From Streptomyces sp. SW4 (GTDB lineage: Bacteria; Actinomycetota; Actinomycetes; Streptomycetales; Streptomycetaceae), in the NCBI GenBank assembly GCA_003248315.1, contig QKWM01000004.1:1302001-1366000 (forward strand): a DNA stretch of 64,000 bases, in the 5' to 3' direction. The stretch's first letter is position 1. Each line of letters begins with the position of its first letter. Below, in pieces: positions 1-9,231 of the stretch. The position numbers and the translations under genes were made by a program. The notes under the pieces were generated by a model. The model did not search any database. It was not told where the DNA came from and saw nothing but the letters and a program-made list of their open reading frames with translations.

Positions 1-1
1 C

Positions 2-826
2 ACGGCGCTGGGCCTGGCGGTGGTGGCGTCGTTCGTCGCGGCCTGGGGGATCTTCGCCGTGGGCGACCGTCTCCACGGCCGCCGTACGGGCGTCCTGGTC
101 ACCGCGCTGTGGGCGGCGTTCCCGGTCGGTCTGGTGCAGTGGATGGGCTACACGGAATCACTGTTCACCGCGCTGGCGGCCTGGTCGCTGTACGCGGTGC
201 TCACCGGCCGCTGGCTGTGGGCGGCCGGCTTCGCCTCGCTCGCGGGCCTGACCCGCCCGACCGGCATCGCGGTGGCGGCGGCGGTCAGCGTGGCGGCGCT
301 GCTCGCCCTGCGGCACCGCCCGGTGCGCCGGCGCGCGGCCGCGGCGGCCGTCCTGGCGCCGCTGGGCTGGTGCGGTTACGTGGCCTGGGTGGGCCTGCGC
401 CTGGACCGCTGGGACGGCTACTTCGCGGTGCAGCGGCTCTGGTACAACGACGTCGACTTCGGCCTGAAGACCCTGCGCCAGTTCCGGCTGCTGCTGGTGT
501 ACGACCCGACGCCCCACCTGTTCCTGGTCGTGGTGACGCTCACGCTGATCGCGGCGACCGTGCTGTTCGGCCTGTCGCTCTGGGACCGCCAGCCACTGCC
601 GCTGCTGGTCTTCACCGGCGTGATGCTGGCGATCGTGCTGGGCAGCGGCGGCGTGTACTTCCCGCGGGCCCGGTTCCTGCTGCCGGCCTTCCCGCTGCTG
701 CTGCCGGTAGCGCTGCACCTGTCCCGGGCCTCACGCCGCTACCGGATGGTCGTCCTGGCGACGGCGGTGCTGGGCTCGGCGTACTGCGGAGCCCACATGC
801 TGCTCCTCTGGCCGAGCGCCCCGTAG
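2..826 (+). CDS. Membrane glycosyltransferase-like protein (5' end outside window)
   Basis: The reading frame is open from the left edge, so the start lies upstream; about 275 residues are visible. They are strongly hydrophobic with at least seven membrane segments. A Y-T-E-S-L motif after a proline-bearing hydrophobic stretch, followed by a G-L-T-R-P-T-G loop, resembles the PIG-V/GT39-type family of polyprenyl-phosphate-dependent mannosyltransferases. The family call rests on topology and these short motifs only; acceptor and donor cannot be told. It converges with the PH-domain gene across a 54-bp tandem repeat. Confidence 0.6.
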   Translation, partial: TALGLAVVASFVAAWGIFAVGDRLHGRRTGVLVTALWAAFPVGLVQWMGYTESLFTALAAWSLYAVLTGRWLWAAGFASLAGLTRPTGIAVAAAVSVAALLALRHRPVRRRAAAAAVLAPLGWCGYVAWVGLRLDRWDGYFAVQRLWYNDVDFGLKTLRQFRLLLVYDPTPHLFLVVVTLTLIAATVLFGLSLWDRQPLPLLVFTGVMLAIVLGSGGVYFPRARFLLPAFPLLLPVALHLSRASRRYRMVVLATAVLGSAYCGAHMLLLWPSAP

Positions 827-848
827 CGCCCCCAAAGCAAGGCCACCC

Positions 849-972
849 AACCAGCCGCACCAAACCGACCTGCCCGACCTGCACCCCCAAAACAAAGCCC
901 CCAACCACCCGCACCAAACCGACCCGCCCGACCTGCACCCCCCAAAACAAAGCCCCCAACCACCCGCACAAG
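849..972. repeat. 54-55 bp tandem repeat, about 2.2 copies
   Basis: Units begin at 849, 903 and 958 with the same AACCASCCGCAC start and the same CAAAACAAAGCCCCC end. The second unit is one C longer than the first. It lies between two convergent gene ends and may act in place of a hairpin terminator; no strong hairpin is visible here. Confidence 0.8.
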
Positions 973-1061
973 GCCCCGGCCCGAGCCCCGAACCCCGGCC
1001 TCGAACCCCGGCCCCCGGCACCCAGCCCGAAGCCCCGCAGCAAGCCCCGAAGCCCCCGACG

Positions 1062-1774
1062 TCACCCCACCGCGAGCAGCACGGCCAGCAGTACCGCCCC
1101 GGCCACGGCGGGCCCCACGACCTCGTAGGCCCACCGCACCGTCACCTCGCCCTGCGCGCTCGCCGCCTTCCCCGCGTCTCGAGCATCTCGCGCAACTCGT
1201 GGATGATCTTGTCGCTCTCGGCGCGGACCGGCCCGTCGTCCGCCGCCGCCCCCGCGGCGGCCCCGCCGCCGGACAGCCCCCGAGCCCGCCGACCACGGTG
1301 CCCGCTCCGGCCCCGCGCCCGCGCCGCCCGCCCCCGGAGGCCTCCGCGGTCCGCCGGGCCTCCAGCCGGGCCGCCCGCTTGCGGGCGCGCAGGGAGACGG
1401 GGATCGCCCAGAGCTGGTACTTGGTGCCGGACTCGGCGACGACCTCGTTGGAGTAGCCGGACCGCACGGAGGCGACCTGCCCCCAGGGGAGCACGATGAC
1501 GCGCAGCGGGTTGCGGATGCGCAGCCGGTCGTCACCGGCGAAGACGGCGGGCCGCAGCGTGTAGGCGGCGACCAGCGGCACCAGCACCAGCAGGACGGCC
1601 AGCGCCAGCCACGGCGTGCGCCCTCGCCCCTGACCAGCGCGTCGATGCCCAGCCACAGGACGATGGCGAGCAGCAGGGCGCCGCCGACGAGGCCGGCGGG
1701 CGAGCGGTAGACCCGGTCCCGGGTCTCGGGCCCCGAGGGCCGCGGCGTGGGTGACTGGTGGTCCGGGTCGTCAT
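1062..1774 (-). CDS. PH-domain membrane protein (bPH_6-like)
   Basis: About 238 residues once four one-base losses are restored (runs at 1765-1767, 1621-1623, 1277-1281 and 1170-1173). An N-terminal cytoplasmic stretch is followed by two membrane segments (around residues 25-45 and 52-70). A beta-rich domain then contains the D-D-R-L-R-I-R-N-P and L-P-W-G-Q-V motifs typical of short bacterial PH domains, then a basic Ala/Gly-rich linker and a C-terminal membrane helix. The ATG at 1774 was chosen because it gives the whole protein; its ribosome site is weak. The function of these PH proteins is generally unknown, and envelope localisation is inferred. Confidence 0.65.
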
Positions 1775-1849
1775 GCTGCCGATTGTGCCCGACGCCCCGG
1801 CGAAGGCTCATACGCGGTGCCCGGCGGCCCGGCGACCGCCCGTAACACA

Positions 1850-1940
1850 AGCGCCCCGCAGGCCGGCCCAGCAACCGCGATCACACACAGCAGCGCCACA
1901 CCGCGCCCCACGGCCCGGCAACCGCGATCACACAGCGCCC
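1850..1940. repeat. Imperfect direct repeat, about 48 bp apart
   Basis: The string GCAACCGCGATCACAC occurs at about 1870 and again at about 1918, each preceded by a similar GCGCCCC-rich stretch. GCTCATACGCG also occurs twice nearby (about 1807 and 1956). It lies between the PH-domain gene and deoC. No function is apparent. Confidence 0.5.
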
Positions 1941-2005
1941 GACCCCCTAGGAACCGCTCATACGCGCCCCCCGCCCGCAGAACGAGCGCCGGGGCTGTAC
2001 AGCCG

Positions 2006-2024
2006 CTACGCGCGTAGATATGCT
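2006..2024 (+). promoter_or_regulatory. Nucleoside-regulon operator and -10 of deoC
   Basis: CTACGCGCGTAG (2006-2017) is a perfect 12-bp palindrome. One base later comes TATGCT (2019-2024), a good TANNNT -10 box, and six bases after that the GTG at 2031. A repressor on the palindrome would sit between -35 and -10. The same palindrome stands before add and the ABC operon, and a variant before both BMP genes. The central CG pairs suggest a LacI-type regulator, but that is inference. Confidence 0.65.
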
Positions 2025-2030
2025 CGGCTG

Positions 2031-3047
2031 GTGACCATGCCCACCACTGCATCAGCCGCACCCGGTACCCCCGCCGCGTCCGCTGCGCCCACGCCCCGGG
2101 CACACGGAGCGCACGGCCTCCAGGACGTCACCGCGTCCGCCAGCACGCTGCGCCGCTTCCTGCACGGGCTGCCCGGCGTCGACGCGGTCGGCCTGGAGGC
2201 GCGCGCCGCCTCCCTCGGTACCCGTTCCATCAAGACCACCGCGAAGGCGTACGCCCTCGACCTCGCCATCTCGATGGTCGACCTGACGACGCTGGAAGGC
2301 GCGGACACGCCGGGCAAGGTACGGGCGCTCGGCGCCAAGGCGGTCCGCCCCGACCCGACCGACCGCACCGCCCCCACCACGGCCGCGGTCTGCGTCTATC
2401 CCGACATGGTGCCCGTGGCCAAGGAGGCCGTCGCCGGCTCCGGCGTGAAGGTCGCCTCCGTGGCCACCGCCTTCCCGGCGGGCCGCGCCTCGCTCGCGGT
2501 GAAGCTGGCCGACGTGCGGGAGGCCGTCGCGGCGGGCGCGGACGAGGTCGACATGGTCATCGACCGTGGCGCGTTCCTCGCGGGCGACTACCTGAAGGTG
2601 TACGACGAGATCGTCGCCGTGAAGGAGGCCTGCGGCACGGACGCCCGCCTGAAGGTCATCTTCGAGACGGGCGAGCTGTCGACGTACGACAACATCCGCC
2701 GCGCCAGCTGGCTCGGCATGCTGGCGGGCGCCGACTTCATCAAGACGTCGACCGGCAAGGTCGCGGTGAACGCGACCCCGGCGAACACCCTGCTGATGCT
2801 GGAGGCGGTCCGCGACTTCCGGGCGCAGACGGGCGTCCAGGTCGGCGTGAAGCCGGCCGGCGGCATCCGCACGGCGAAGGACGCGATCAAGTTCCTCGTC
2901 CTGGTCAACGAGACGGCGGGCGAGGACTGGCTGGACCCCCACTGGTTCCGCTTCGGCGCCTCCTCGCTCCTGAACGACCTGCTGATGCAGCGCCAGAAGC
3001 TGGCCACCGGCCGCTACTCCGGCCCCGACTACGTGACGGTGGACTGA
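2031..3047 (+). CDS. deoC: Deoxyribose-phosphate aldolase
   Basis: 338 residues, intact. The class I aldolase core is clear: the Schiff-base lysine lies in F-I-K-T-S-T-G-K, a second lysine in G-V-K-P-A-G-G-I-R, and E-V-D-M-V-I-D supplies the acidic site. DeoC cleaves 2-deoxyribose-5-phosphate to glyceraldehyde-3-phosphate and acetaldehyde in deoxynucleoside catabolism. The N-terminus is Ala/Thr/Pro-rich and longer than in E. coli DeoC. GTG 2031 sits at the expected transcription start, so the mRNA is probably leaderless; ATG 2037 is the alternative. The aldehyde dehydrogenase genes follow after 5 bp, so the acetaldehyde product has a likely partner enzyme. Confidence 0.95.
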   Translation: MTMPTTASAAPGTPAASAAPTPRAHGAHGLQDVTASASTLRRFLHGLPGVDAVGLEARAASLGTRSIKTTAKAYALDLAISMVDLTTLEGADTPGKVRALGAKAVRPDPTDRTAPTTAAVCVYPDMVPVAKEAVAGSGVKVASVATAFPAGRASLAVKLADVREAVAAGADEVDMVIDRGAFLAGDYLKVYDEIVAVKEACGTDARLKVIFETGELSTYDNIRRASWLGMLAGADFIKTSTGKVAVNATPANTLLMLEAVRDFRAQTGVQVGVKPAGGIRTAKDAIKFLVLVNETAGEDWLDPHWFRFGASSLLNDLLMQRQKLATGRYSGPDYVTVD

Positions 3048-3052
3048 TCACC

Positions 3053-4603
3053 ATGACCACGGACAAGACCACGGCCGACAAGACCACGGCGGACAAGACC
3101 GCTGCGGACAAGGCCACGGCCGACAAGGCCACGGCAAACAAGCCCACGTCCGACAAGACCACGGCAGGGCGGTCGCCCGCGTTCGCGTACGCCCCGGCGC
3201 CCGAGTCCCGCGCGGTCGTCGACATCGCCCCGTCCTACGGGCTGTTCATCGACGGCGAGTTCACCGAGGCGGCCGGCGGAAAGGTCTTCAAGACGGTCTC
3301 GCCGTCGACGGAGGAGGTGCTCTCCGAGGTCGCCGAGGGCACCGAGGAGGACGTCGACCGCGCGGTGAAGGCCGCCCGCAGGGCGTTCGAGAAGTGGTCG
3401 GCGCTGCCCGGCTCCGAGCGCGCCAAGTACCTCTTCCGCATCGCCCGCATCATCCAGGAGCGCTCCCGGGAGCTGGCCGTCCTGGAGACCCTGGACAACG
3501 GCAAGCCGATCAGGGAGACCCGCGACGCGGACCTCCCCTGGTCGCGGCGCACTTCTTCTACTACGCGGGCTGGGCGGACAAGCTGGAGCACGCCGGCTTC
3601 GGCGCGAACCCGCGGCCGCTGGGCGTCGCGGGCCAGGTCATCCCCTGGAACTTCCCGCTCCTGATGCTGGCGTGGAAGATCGCGCCGGCGCTCGCGACCG
3701 GCAACACGGTGGTGCTCAAGCCCGCCGAGACGACCCCGCTGTCCGCCCTGTTCTTCGCGGACATCTGCCGCCAGGCCGGGCTGCCCAGGGGTGTCGTCAA
3801 CATCGTCACCGGTGACGGCCGTACCGGCGCCGCCCTGGTGGCGCACCCGGACGTGAACAAGGTGGCGTTCACCGGCTCCACGGCGGTCGGCAAGGAGATC
3901 GCCCGCACGGTCGCGGGCACCCGCAAGAAGCTCACGCTGGAGCTGGGCGGCAAGGGCGCGAACATCGTCTTCGACGACGCCCCGATCGACCAGGCCGTCG
4001 AGGGCATCGTCAGCGGCATCTTCTTCAACCAGGGCCAGGTCTGCTGCGCCGGCAGCCGCCTTCTGGTGCAGGAGTCGATCCACGACGAACTCCTCGACTC
4101 CCTCAAGCGCCGCCTGTCCACCCTCCGCCTCGGCGACCCGCTGGACAAGAACACCGACATCGGCGCGATCAACTCCGCCGAGCAGCTGGCCCGGATCACC
4201 GCGCTCGCCGACCAGGGCGAGGCGGAGGGCGCCGAGCGCTGGTCGCCGGCGTGTGAACTCCCCTCGTCGGGCTACTGGTTCGCCCGACGCTGTTCACCAA
4301 CGTCACCCAGGCGCACACCATCGCCCGCGACGAGATCTTCGGCCCGGTGCTGTCGGTCCTCACCTTCCGCACCCCGGACGAGGCGGTCGCCAAGGCGAAC
4401 AACACCCGTACGGCCTGTCCGCGGGCATCTGGACGGAGAAGGGCTCGCGCATCCTGGCGGTCGCGAACAAGCTGCGGGCGGGCGTCGTCTGGTCCAACAC
4501 GTTCAACAAGTTCGACCCGACCTCGCCGTTCGGCGGCTACAAGGAGTCGGGCTTCGGCCGCGAGGGCGGCCGCCACGGCCTGGAGGCGTACCTCGATGTC
4601 TGA
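3053..4603 (+). CDS. Aldehyde dehydrogenase (NAD(P)+-dependent)
   Basis: About 517 residues when three one-base losses are restored (3535-3538, 4283-4285, 4405-4407). The catalytic cysteine lies in N-Q-G-Q-V-C-C-A-G-S, the general-base glutamate in L-E-L-G-G-K, and the cofactor-loop motif in P-W-N-F-P. It ends with the normal P-F-G-G-Y-K-E-S-G oligomerisation segment. From its position after deoC it likely oxidises acetaldehyde from deoxyribose breakdown to acetate (inference). The first about 38 residues are an unusual Lys/Thr/Asp pentapeptide repeat before the normal dehydrogenase start. It overlaps the next gene by 8 bp, so translation is coupled. Confidence 0.9.
3056..3166 (+). repeat. 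15-bp in-frame repeat coding T-A-D-K-T/A units
   Basis: About seven degenerate 15-bp units at the 5' end of the aldehyde dehydrogenase gene encode (T/A)-T-A-D-K-like pentapeptides. The protein core starts well after them. The pattern looks like replication slippage, and copy number may vary between strains. Confidence 0.8.
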
Positions 4604-5502
4604 GAAGACGGAAAAGACCGAACCGCGACTTTCGGTGCTCAAGACCTACAAGCTGTACGTCGGCGGGAAGTTCCCGCGTTCCGAGAGCGGCCGGGTGTAC
4701 GAGGTGACGGACTCCAAGGGCAACTGGCTGGCGAACGCCCCGCAGGCCTCCCGCAAGGACGCCCGGGACGCGGTGGTCGCCGCCCGCAAGGCGTTCGGCG
4801 CGTGGTCGGGCGCGACGGCGTACAACCGCGGCCAGATCCTCTACCGCATCGCCGAGATGCTGGAGGGGCGCCGCGACCAGTACGTCCGCGAGGTGGCCGA
4901 CGCGGAGGGGCTGTCGAAGTCGAAGGCGGCCGTGCAGGTCGACGCGGCGATCGACCGCTGGGTCTGGTACGCGGGCTGGACCGACAAGATCACCCAGGTG
5001 GTCGGCGGCGGCAACCCGGTCGCGGGCCCGTTCTTCAACCTGTCCTCCCGGAGCCCACCGGCGTGGTCGCCGTCCTGGCCCGCAGGAGTCGTCGTTCCTG
5101 GGTCTGGTCTCGGTCGTCGCCCCGGTGATCGCCACGGGCAACACGGCGGTCGTGGTGGCCTCCGAGAGGTCGCCGCTGCCCGCCCTCTCCCTGGGCGAGG
5201 TGCTGGCCACCTCGGACCTGCCCGGCGGCGTGGTGAACGTCCTGTCCGGCCGTACGGCGGAGATCGCGGCGCCGCTCGCCGCGCACCAGGACGTCAACGC
5301 GATCGACCTCGCGGGCGCCGACGAGGTGCTGGCGAAGGAGCTGGAGATCGCGGCGGCGGACAACCTCAAGCGCGTCCTTCGTCCACAGCCTGTGGACGAC
5401 TGGGCGGCGGCGCCGGGCCTCGACCGCATGACGGCGTTCCTGGAGACCAAGACGGTCTGGCACCCGACGGGTTCGCTGGGGGCGTCCGGCTCCGCCTACT
5501 GA
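4596..5502 (+). CDS. Truncated aldehyde dehydrogenase-family protein (no catalytic domain)
   Basis: About 302 residues after restoring two one-base losses (5047-5049, 5079-5081). It matches the N-terminal, cofactor-binding half of the family: the substrate-side helices, T-G-V-V-A-V-L-A-P, and G-N-T-A-V-V-V-A-S. It then ends shortly after G-A-D-E-V-L without the domain that carries the catalytic cysteine. The stop at 5500-5502 is followed by a strong terminator, so the short form is real rather than another frameshift. It starts inside the end of the first gene (ATGTCTGA overlap). It may be a non-catalytic partner of the full-length enzyme; that is inference. Confidence 0.8.
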
Positions 5503-5619
5503 GCCCGCCGGCCACCGAGCCCCGCCCGCACACGGCCCACCCCGCCGGCACACGGCCCGCCACCGCCGGCGCACGGCCGTCGGCCGCCCTCGCCGGCCGC
5601 CCGGGCGCGCCACGAGCAG

Positions 5620-5658
5620 AGAGCCGCGCCTCCCCTCCGTCCGGGGAGGCGCGGCTCT
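5620..5658. terminator. Bidirectional terminator hairpin
   Basis: A perfect 16-bp stem (5620-5635 with 5643-5658) and 7-nt loop lie between the aldehyde dehydrogenase pair and the convergent secreted-protein gene. There is no U-tract, as usual in Streptomyces. Confidence 0.85.
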
Positions 5659-5686
5659 CGCCGTGCGTCGCCGCGGGGCCGCCGCG

Positions 5687-6093
5687 TCAGCCGCCCAGCA
5701 GCCCCGTGGCCTGCCCCAGCACCGGGACGCTGCCGATCGAGGGGGCCTGCGCGACCGGACCCGTCAGGGCCTGCGAGGTCAGCGGCCGGAAGTCGGCGAC
5801 CTGGGTGCCGACGCCGTTGTCGAGGGGGTCGACGCCCGTGCCGGCCAGCGGGTTGGGCTTGAGGCCGGCGACCGGTCCCGTGACGTAGCCGACGGTGCCC
5901 GTCGTGGCCTTCAGTCCGGCGTCCGGGTCGATCCGGCCGAGCGAGGTGGGGCTGGTGTGCACCATGCCGCCGAGGGAGTCGCCGCTGTCGGCCGAGGCGG
6001 TCGCCGCGCCGGCGCCCAGGGCCACCCCGGCGGTCGCGAGGGCGATCAGGGCGCGCTGGGCGGTCGGGTTGTGGGGGACGCGTGTCGGGCCAT
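5687..6093 (-). CDS. Small secreted protein
   Basis: About 135 residues after restoring one G in the run at 6073-6077. The restored start (ATG at 6093) has an AGGTGG ribosome site and yields a classic signal peptide: basic N-terminus, an Ala/Leu/Gly core, and cleavage after A-T-A-S-A. The mature part is Gly/Pro/Leu-rich with no cysteine and no known domain. It resembles the secreted protein at 14413 in size and style, but clear homology is not shown. Confidence 0.7.
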
Positions 6094-6259
6094 CGCTGCT
6101 GCCACCTCTGCTGCGGAGTGCCACCGGGTACGCGGGGTACGCGATCGCACTGCGGAGTGTAATCGGGTCGACGCGAAGCGTAGTTGAGGTGTGACGCGGG
6201 CTTCAAAGCCGACCCGCGGGGTCGTACGGCGGCCGAAGGATGCCTCACACTGGTGTCCC

Positions 6260-6895
6260 GTGAGCTCCCATCCGCCCATACCGACGCGCGTCGTGCTGCT
6301 CTGCGGCCCCTCCGGCTCCGGCAAGTCCCTTCTCGCCGCCCGTTCCGGTCTTCCGGTGCTGCGGCTCGACGACTTCTACAAGGAGGGCACCGACCCGTCG
6401 CTGCCGCTGGTCGACGGCAGCCGGGACATCGACTGGGACCATCCGGACTCGTGGGACGCGGACGCCGCGCTCACCGCGATCGGGGAGCTGTGCCGCACGG
6501 GCCGCGCCCGTGTGCCGGTCTACGACCTCGCGCTCAGCGCCCGCACCGGGGCGGAGACGGTCGACATCGGCCGGACCCCGCTGTTCATCGCGGAGGGCGT
6601 CTTCGCCGCCGAGATCGTCGGGCGCTGCCGTGCGGCGGGCGTGCTCGCGGACGCCCTGTGCCTGAGCCGGGGCCCGCTGACGACGTTCCGCCGCCGCTTT
6701 CTGCGGGACCTGAGGGAGGGCCGCAAGTCGGTGCCGTTCCTGCTGCGCCGCGGCTGGCGGCTGATGCGGCAGGAACGGACGATCATCGCGCGTCAGACGG
6801 CCCTGGGGGCGCACGCCTGTGACCGGGACGAGGCGATGGGCCGTCTGGCGGCTGCGGCGGCGGGCCGCTGCGCGTCGGCCCGCACGGCGGCCTGA
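6260..6895 (+). CDS. Uridine kinase-like P-loop protein
   Basis: 211 residues, intact. The Walker A motif G-P-S-G-S-G-K-S is near the start, followed by L-R-L-D-D-F-Y-K, the signature of the uridine/phosphoribulokinase family. An L-F-I-A-E-G-V-F segment serves as the second acidic motif. The substrate could be a nucleoside or another small alcohol. GTG 6260 was chosen because it puts the P-loop at the usual distance from the N-terminus; the frame is open further upstream. It stands alone, though its possible pyrimidine-salvage role fits the nucleoside genes elsewhere in the window. Confidence 0.75.
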   Translation: MSSHPPIPTRVVLLCGPSGSGKSLLAARSGLPVLRLDDFYKEGTDPSLPLVDGSRDIDWDHPDSWDADAALTAIGELCRTGRARVPVYDLALSARTGAETVDIGRTPLFIAEGVFAAEIVGRCRAAGVLADALCLSRGPLTTFRRRFLRDLREGRKSVPFLLRRGWRLMRQERTIIARQTALGAHACDRDEAMGRLAAAAAGRCASARTAA

Positions 6896-6912
6896 CGACC
6901 CCACCCCCACCC

Positions 6913-6928
6913 TGTGACGCACGTCACA
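6913..6928. promoter_or_regulatory. TGTGACGCACGTCACA inverted repeat upstream of flavin oxidoreductase
   Basis: TGTGA-N6-TCACA matches the classical Crp half-sites and the looser Streptomyces Crp pattern. The right half also resembles the TGTCACA -35 box reported for ECF41 sigma factors, one of which is encoded two genes downstream. I cannot decide between these from sequence. Confidence 0.5.
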
Positions 6929-7014
6929 GAAGACTCCTGTCAGCAATCGGGGCGCTGTTCCGCTCAATCCGCGAAAGCAGGACACGGAAGCAGGACAACC
7001 GACAGGAGCACCCC

Positions 7015-8214
7015 ATGAAGCACCGCATCGTGGTCCTCGGCGCCGGCTACGCCGGGGCCTTCGCCGCCGGGTCCCTGGCCCGCCGGCTGTCCCCGGCGGA
7101 CACCGAGATCACCGTCGTCAACGCCGAGCCGGACTTCGTGCAGCGGATGCGGCTGCACCAGCTCGCGGCCGGCCAGGAGATCCAGGCGCCCCGGCTCTCC
7201 GACGTCTTCGCGGGCACCGGGATACGGCTGCGGGTGGCCCGGGTCACCGCCATCGACCCCGAGCGCCGGGTGGTCGCCGTGGCCGACGCCGACGGCGGCG
7301 GCGAGATCGGCTACGACACGCTCGTCCACGCGCTCGGCAGCCGCGCCGCCGACCACGGCGTCCCCGGCGTGGCCGAACACGCCCACGACGTCGCCGGCCG
7401 CCCCTCGGCGCTGCGTCTGCGCGAGCGGCTGGACGACCTGGAGCGCGGCGCCGGCGGGAACGTGGTGGTCGTCGGCGAGGGTCTGACCGGCATCGAGACC
7501 GCCACCGAGATCGCCGAGTCCCGGCCCGGTCTGTCGGTGACCCTGGTCGCCCGCGGGGAGCTGGGCGCCCGTCTCTCCGACGGGGCCCGCGACCACCTGC
7601 GCCGGACCTGCGACCGGCTCGGCGTCACGGTCGTGGAGCACACCCCCGTCGAGGCCGTCGAGGCCGCCCGGGTGCTGTGCGCCGACGGCACCGTCCTGGC
7701 GTCCGACGCGACCGTGTGGACGGCCGGGTTCGCGGTCGACCCCCTCGCGGCCGCCGCGGGGCTGGAGGTCACCGACAGCGGCAGGATCGTCGTCGACCGT
7801 CTCCTGCGGTCCGTCTCGCACCCCGACGTCTACGCCATCGGCGACGGCGCCCACGTCATCGGGGACAACGGCCGTCCGCTGCCGATGTCCTGCGCCACGG
7901 CCGGCTACACGGCGCAGCAGGCCGCGGGCGCGATCGTCGGGCATCTGACCGGCCGCAAGGTCCCGCACACCAAGCTGGAGTACGTGGGCAACCACATCAG
8001 CCTCGGCCGGCGGGACGGACTCCTGCAGATGGTCGACGGCGAGGCGCGGCCGAAGCCGAAGTACCTGGGCGGGCGGAAGGCGGCCCGGGTCAAGGCCGGC
8101 ATCCTCGCCATGGCGATGTGGACCATCGCCCACCCGACCTACGGCCTGCCCAAGCGCAGGCTCCGCACGGCCGTCGCGCCGGAAGCGGCCACCGAGCAGC
8201 GCCTCGCCGCCTAG
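7015..8214 (+). CDS. NAD(P)/FAD-dependent oxidoreductase (NDH-2-like)
   Basis: 399 residues, intact, with an AGGAG ribosome site before ATG 7015. There are two dinucleotide folds: G-A-G-Y-A-G-A-F at the N-terminus for FAD, and V-V-V-G-E-G-L-T-G-I-E near residue 155 for NAD(P)H. V-Y-A-I-G-D-G-A-H near residue 280 contacts FAD. This layout matches type-II NADH dehydrogenases and related single-component reductases. The ECF41 sigma gene follows 9 bp later, a pairing known for this sigma group, so the two are probably one transcriptional unit. Confidence 0.85.
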   Translation: MKHRIVVLGAGYAGAFAAGSLARRLSPADTEITVVNAEPDFVQRMRLHQLAAGQEIQAPRLSDVFAGTGIRLRVARVTAIDPERRVVAVADADGGGEIGYDTLVHALGSRAADHGVPGVAEHAHDVAGRPSALRLRERLDDLERGAGGNVVVVGEGLTGIETATEIAESRPGLSVTLVARGELGARLSDGARDHLRRTCDRLGVTVVEHTPVEAVEAARVLCADGTVLASDATVWTAGFAVDPLAAAAGLEVTDSGRIVVDRLLRSVSHPDVYAIGDGAHVIGDNGRPLPMSCATAGYTAQQAAGAIVGHLTGRKVPHTKLEYVGNHISLGRRDGLLQMVDGEARPKPKYLGGRKAARVKAGILAMAMWTIAHPTYGLPKRRLRTAVAPEAATEQRLAA

Positions 8215-8223
8215 GATGCCCGC

Positions 8224-9176
8224 GTGGACACCGCCGCCGTCGATCACTTCGACACCGGCCGCTTCGAGGCCAGCCGCAACCGGCTGGCCTCGCTGGCGTA
8301 CCGGATGCTGGGCTCCGCCGTCGACGCCGAGGACACGGTGCAGGACGCGTTCCTGCACTGGCAGGCCGCCGACCGGGAGCGGATCAGGGTTCCGGAGGCC
8401 TGGCTGACCAAGGTCGTCACCAACCTGTGCCTGGACCGGCTCCGTTCGGCCCGGGCCCGCCGGGAGCGCTCCGTCGGCGCCTGGCTGCCCGAGCCGCTCC
8501 TCGACGGCGACCCGATGCTCGGCCCGGCCGACACCTTCGAGCAGCGCGAATCGGTCTCCCTGGCGGTGCTGACCCTCATGGAGCGCCTGTCCCCCTGGAG
8601 CGGGCCGTCTACGTCCTGCGCGAGGCGTTCTCCTACAGCCACGCCGAGATCGCCGGGATCCTCGACATCACCGAGTCCGCGAGCCAGCAGCACCTGCACC
8701 GGGCGCGGCGCCGCGTCACCACCGCGCGTCGCCGCGAGGCCGAGCCCGACCCGGCCTCCGCCCGCAGGATCGTCGAGGAGTTCCTCGCCGCCGCCACCTC
8801 GGGCCGCACGGACCGGCTGGTGTCGCTGCTCACGGACGACGCGACGGCGGTCTCCGACGGTGCCGGCCTGAGCGCGAAGCTGCTGCGCTTCGACACCCCG
8901 CAGCGCGTCGCCGCCGTCGCACGGGCCGGCTTCAGGTCCACGCCGGCGAAGCGGCGCATGATGGGCGGCACGCCCGCCATCCACTACGCGGTGGTCAACG
9001 GCGCCCCCGCCGTCCTCAGCGTGCTGGACGACCGGGTCGTCGGCTCCGTCACGTTCGACATCGTCCACGGGAAGATCGCGGCCGTGCGCGGTATCGCCTC
9101 CCCCGCCCGGCTCACCCGTCTCACCGAGGCCTGGCGCCGGCACGAGCCCGGCCCGCCCCTGCTCGCCTCCTGGTGA
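8224..9176 (+). CDS. ECF41-type RNA polymerase sigma factor with SnoaL-like C-terminus (SigJ family)
   Basis: About 317 residues after one lost C (run at 8591-8595). Sigma region 2 contains the Y-R-M-L-G-S...D-A-E-D-T-V-Q-D core. Region 4 contains S-Y-S-H-A-E-I-A-G-I-L. A roughly 120-residue SnoaL-like domain follows, where classical ECF factors stop. ECF41 proteins lack an anti-sigma factor; their fused C-terminal domain tunes activity, and they sit beside oxidoreductase, decarboxylase or epimerase genes, as here. It likely drives its own operon. Confidence 0.85.
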
Positions 9177-9231
9177 CCCCGGGCGCGGCGACGGGCGGCG
9201 GACGCCGGCCGGCAGACGGCCGGACAGCACA

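Noticed and set aside
849-972. CRISPR-like repeat
   Set aside because: The units are directly tandem with no spacers; the same holds for the repeats at 27917-28060 and 51911-51955.
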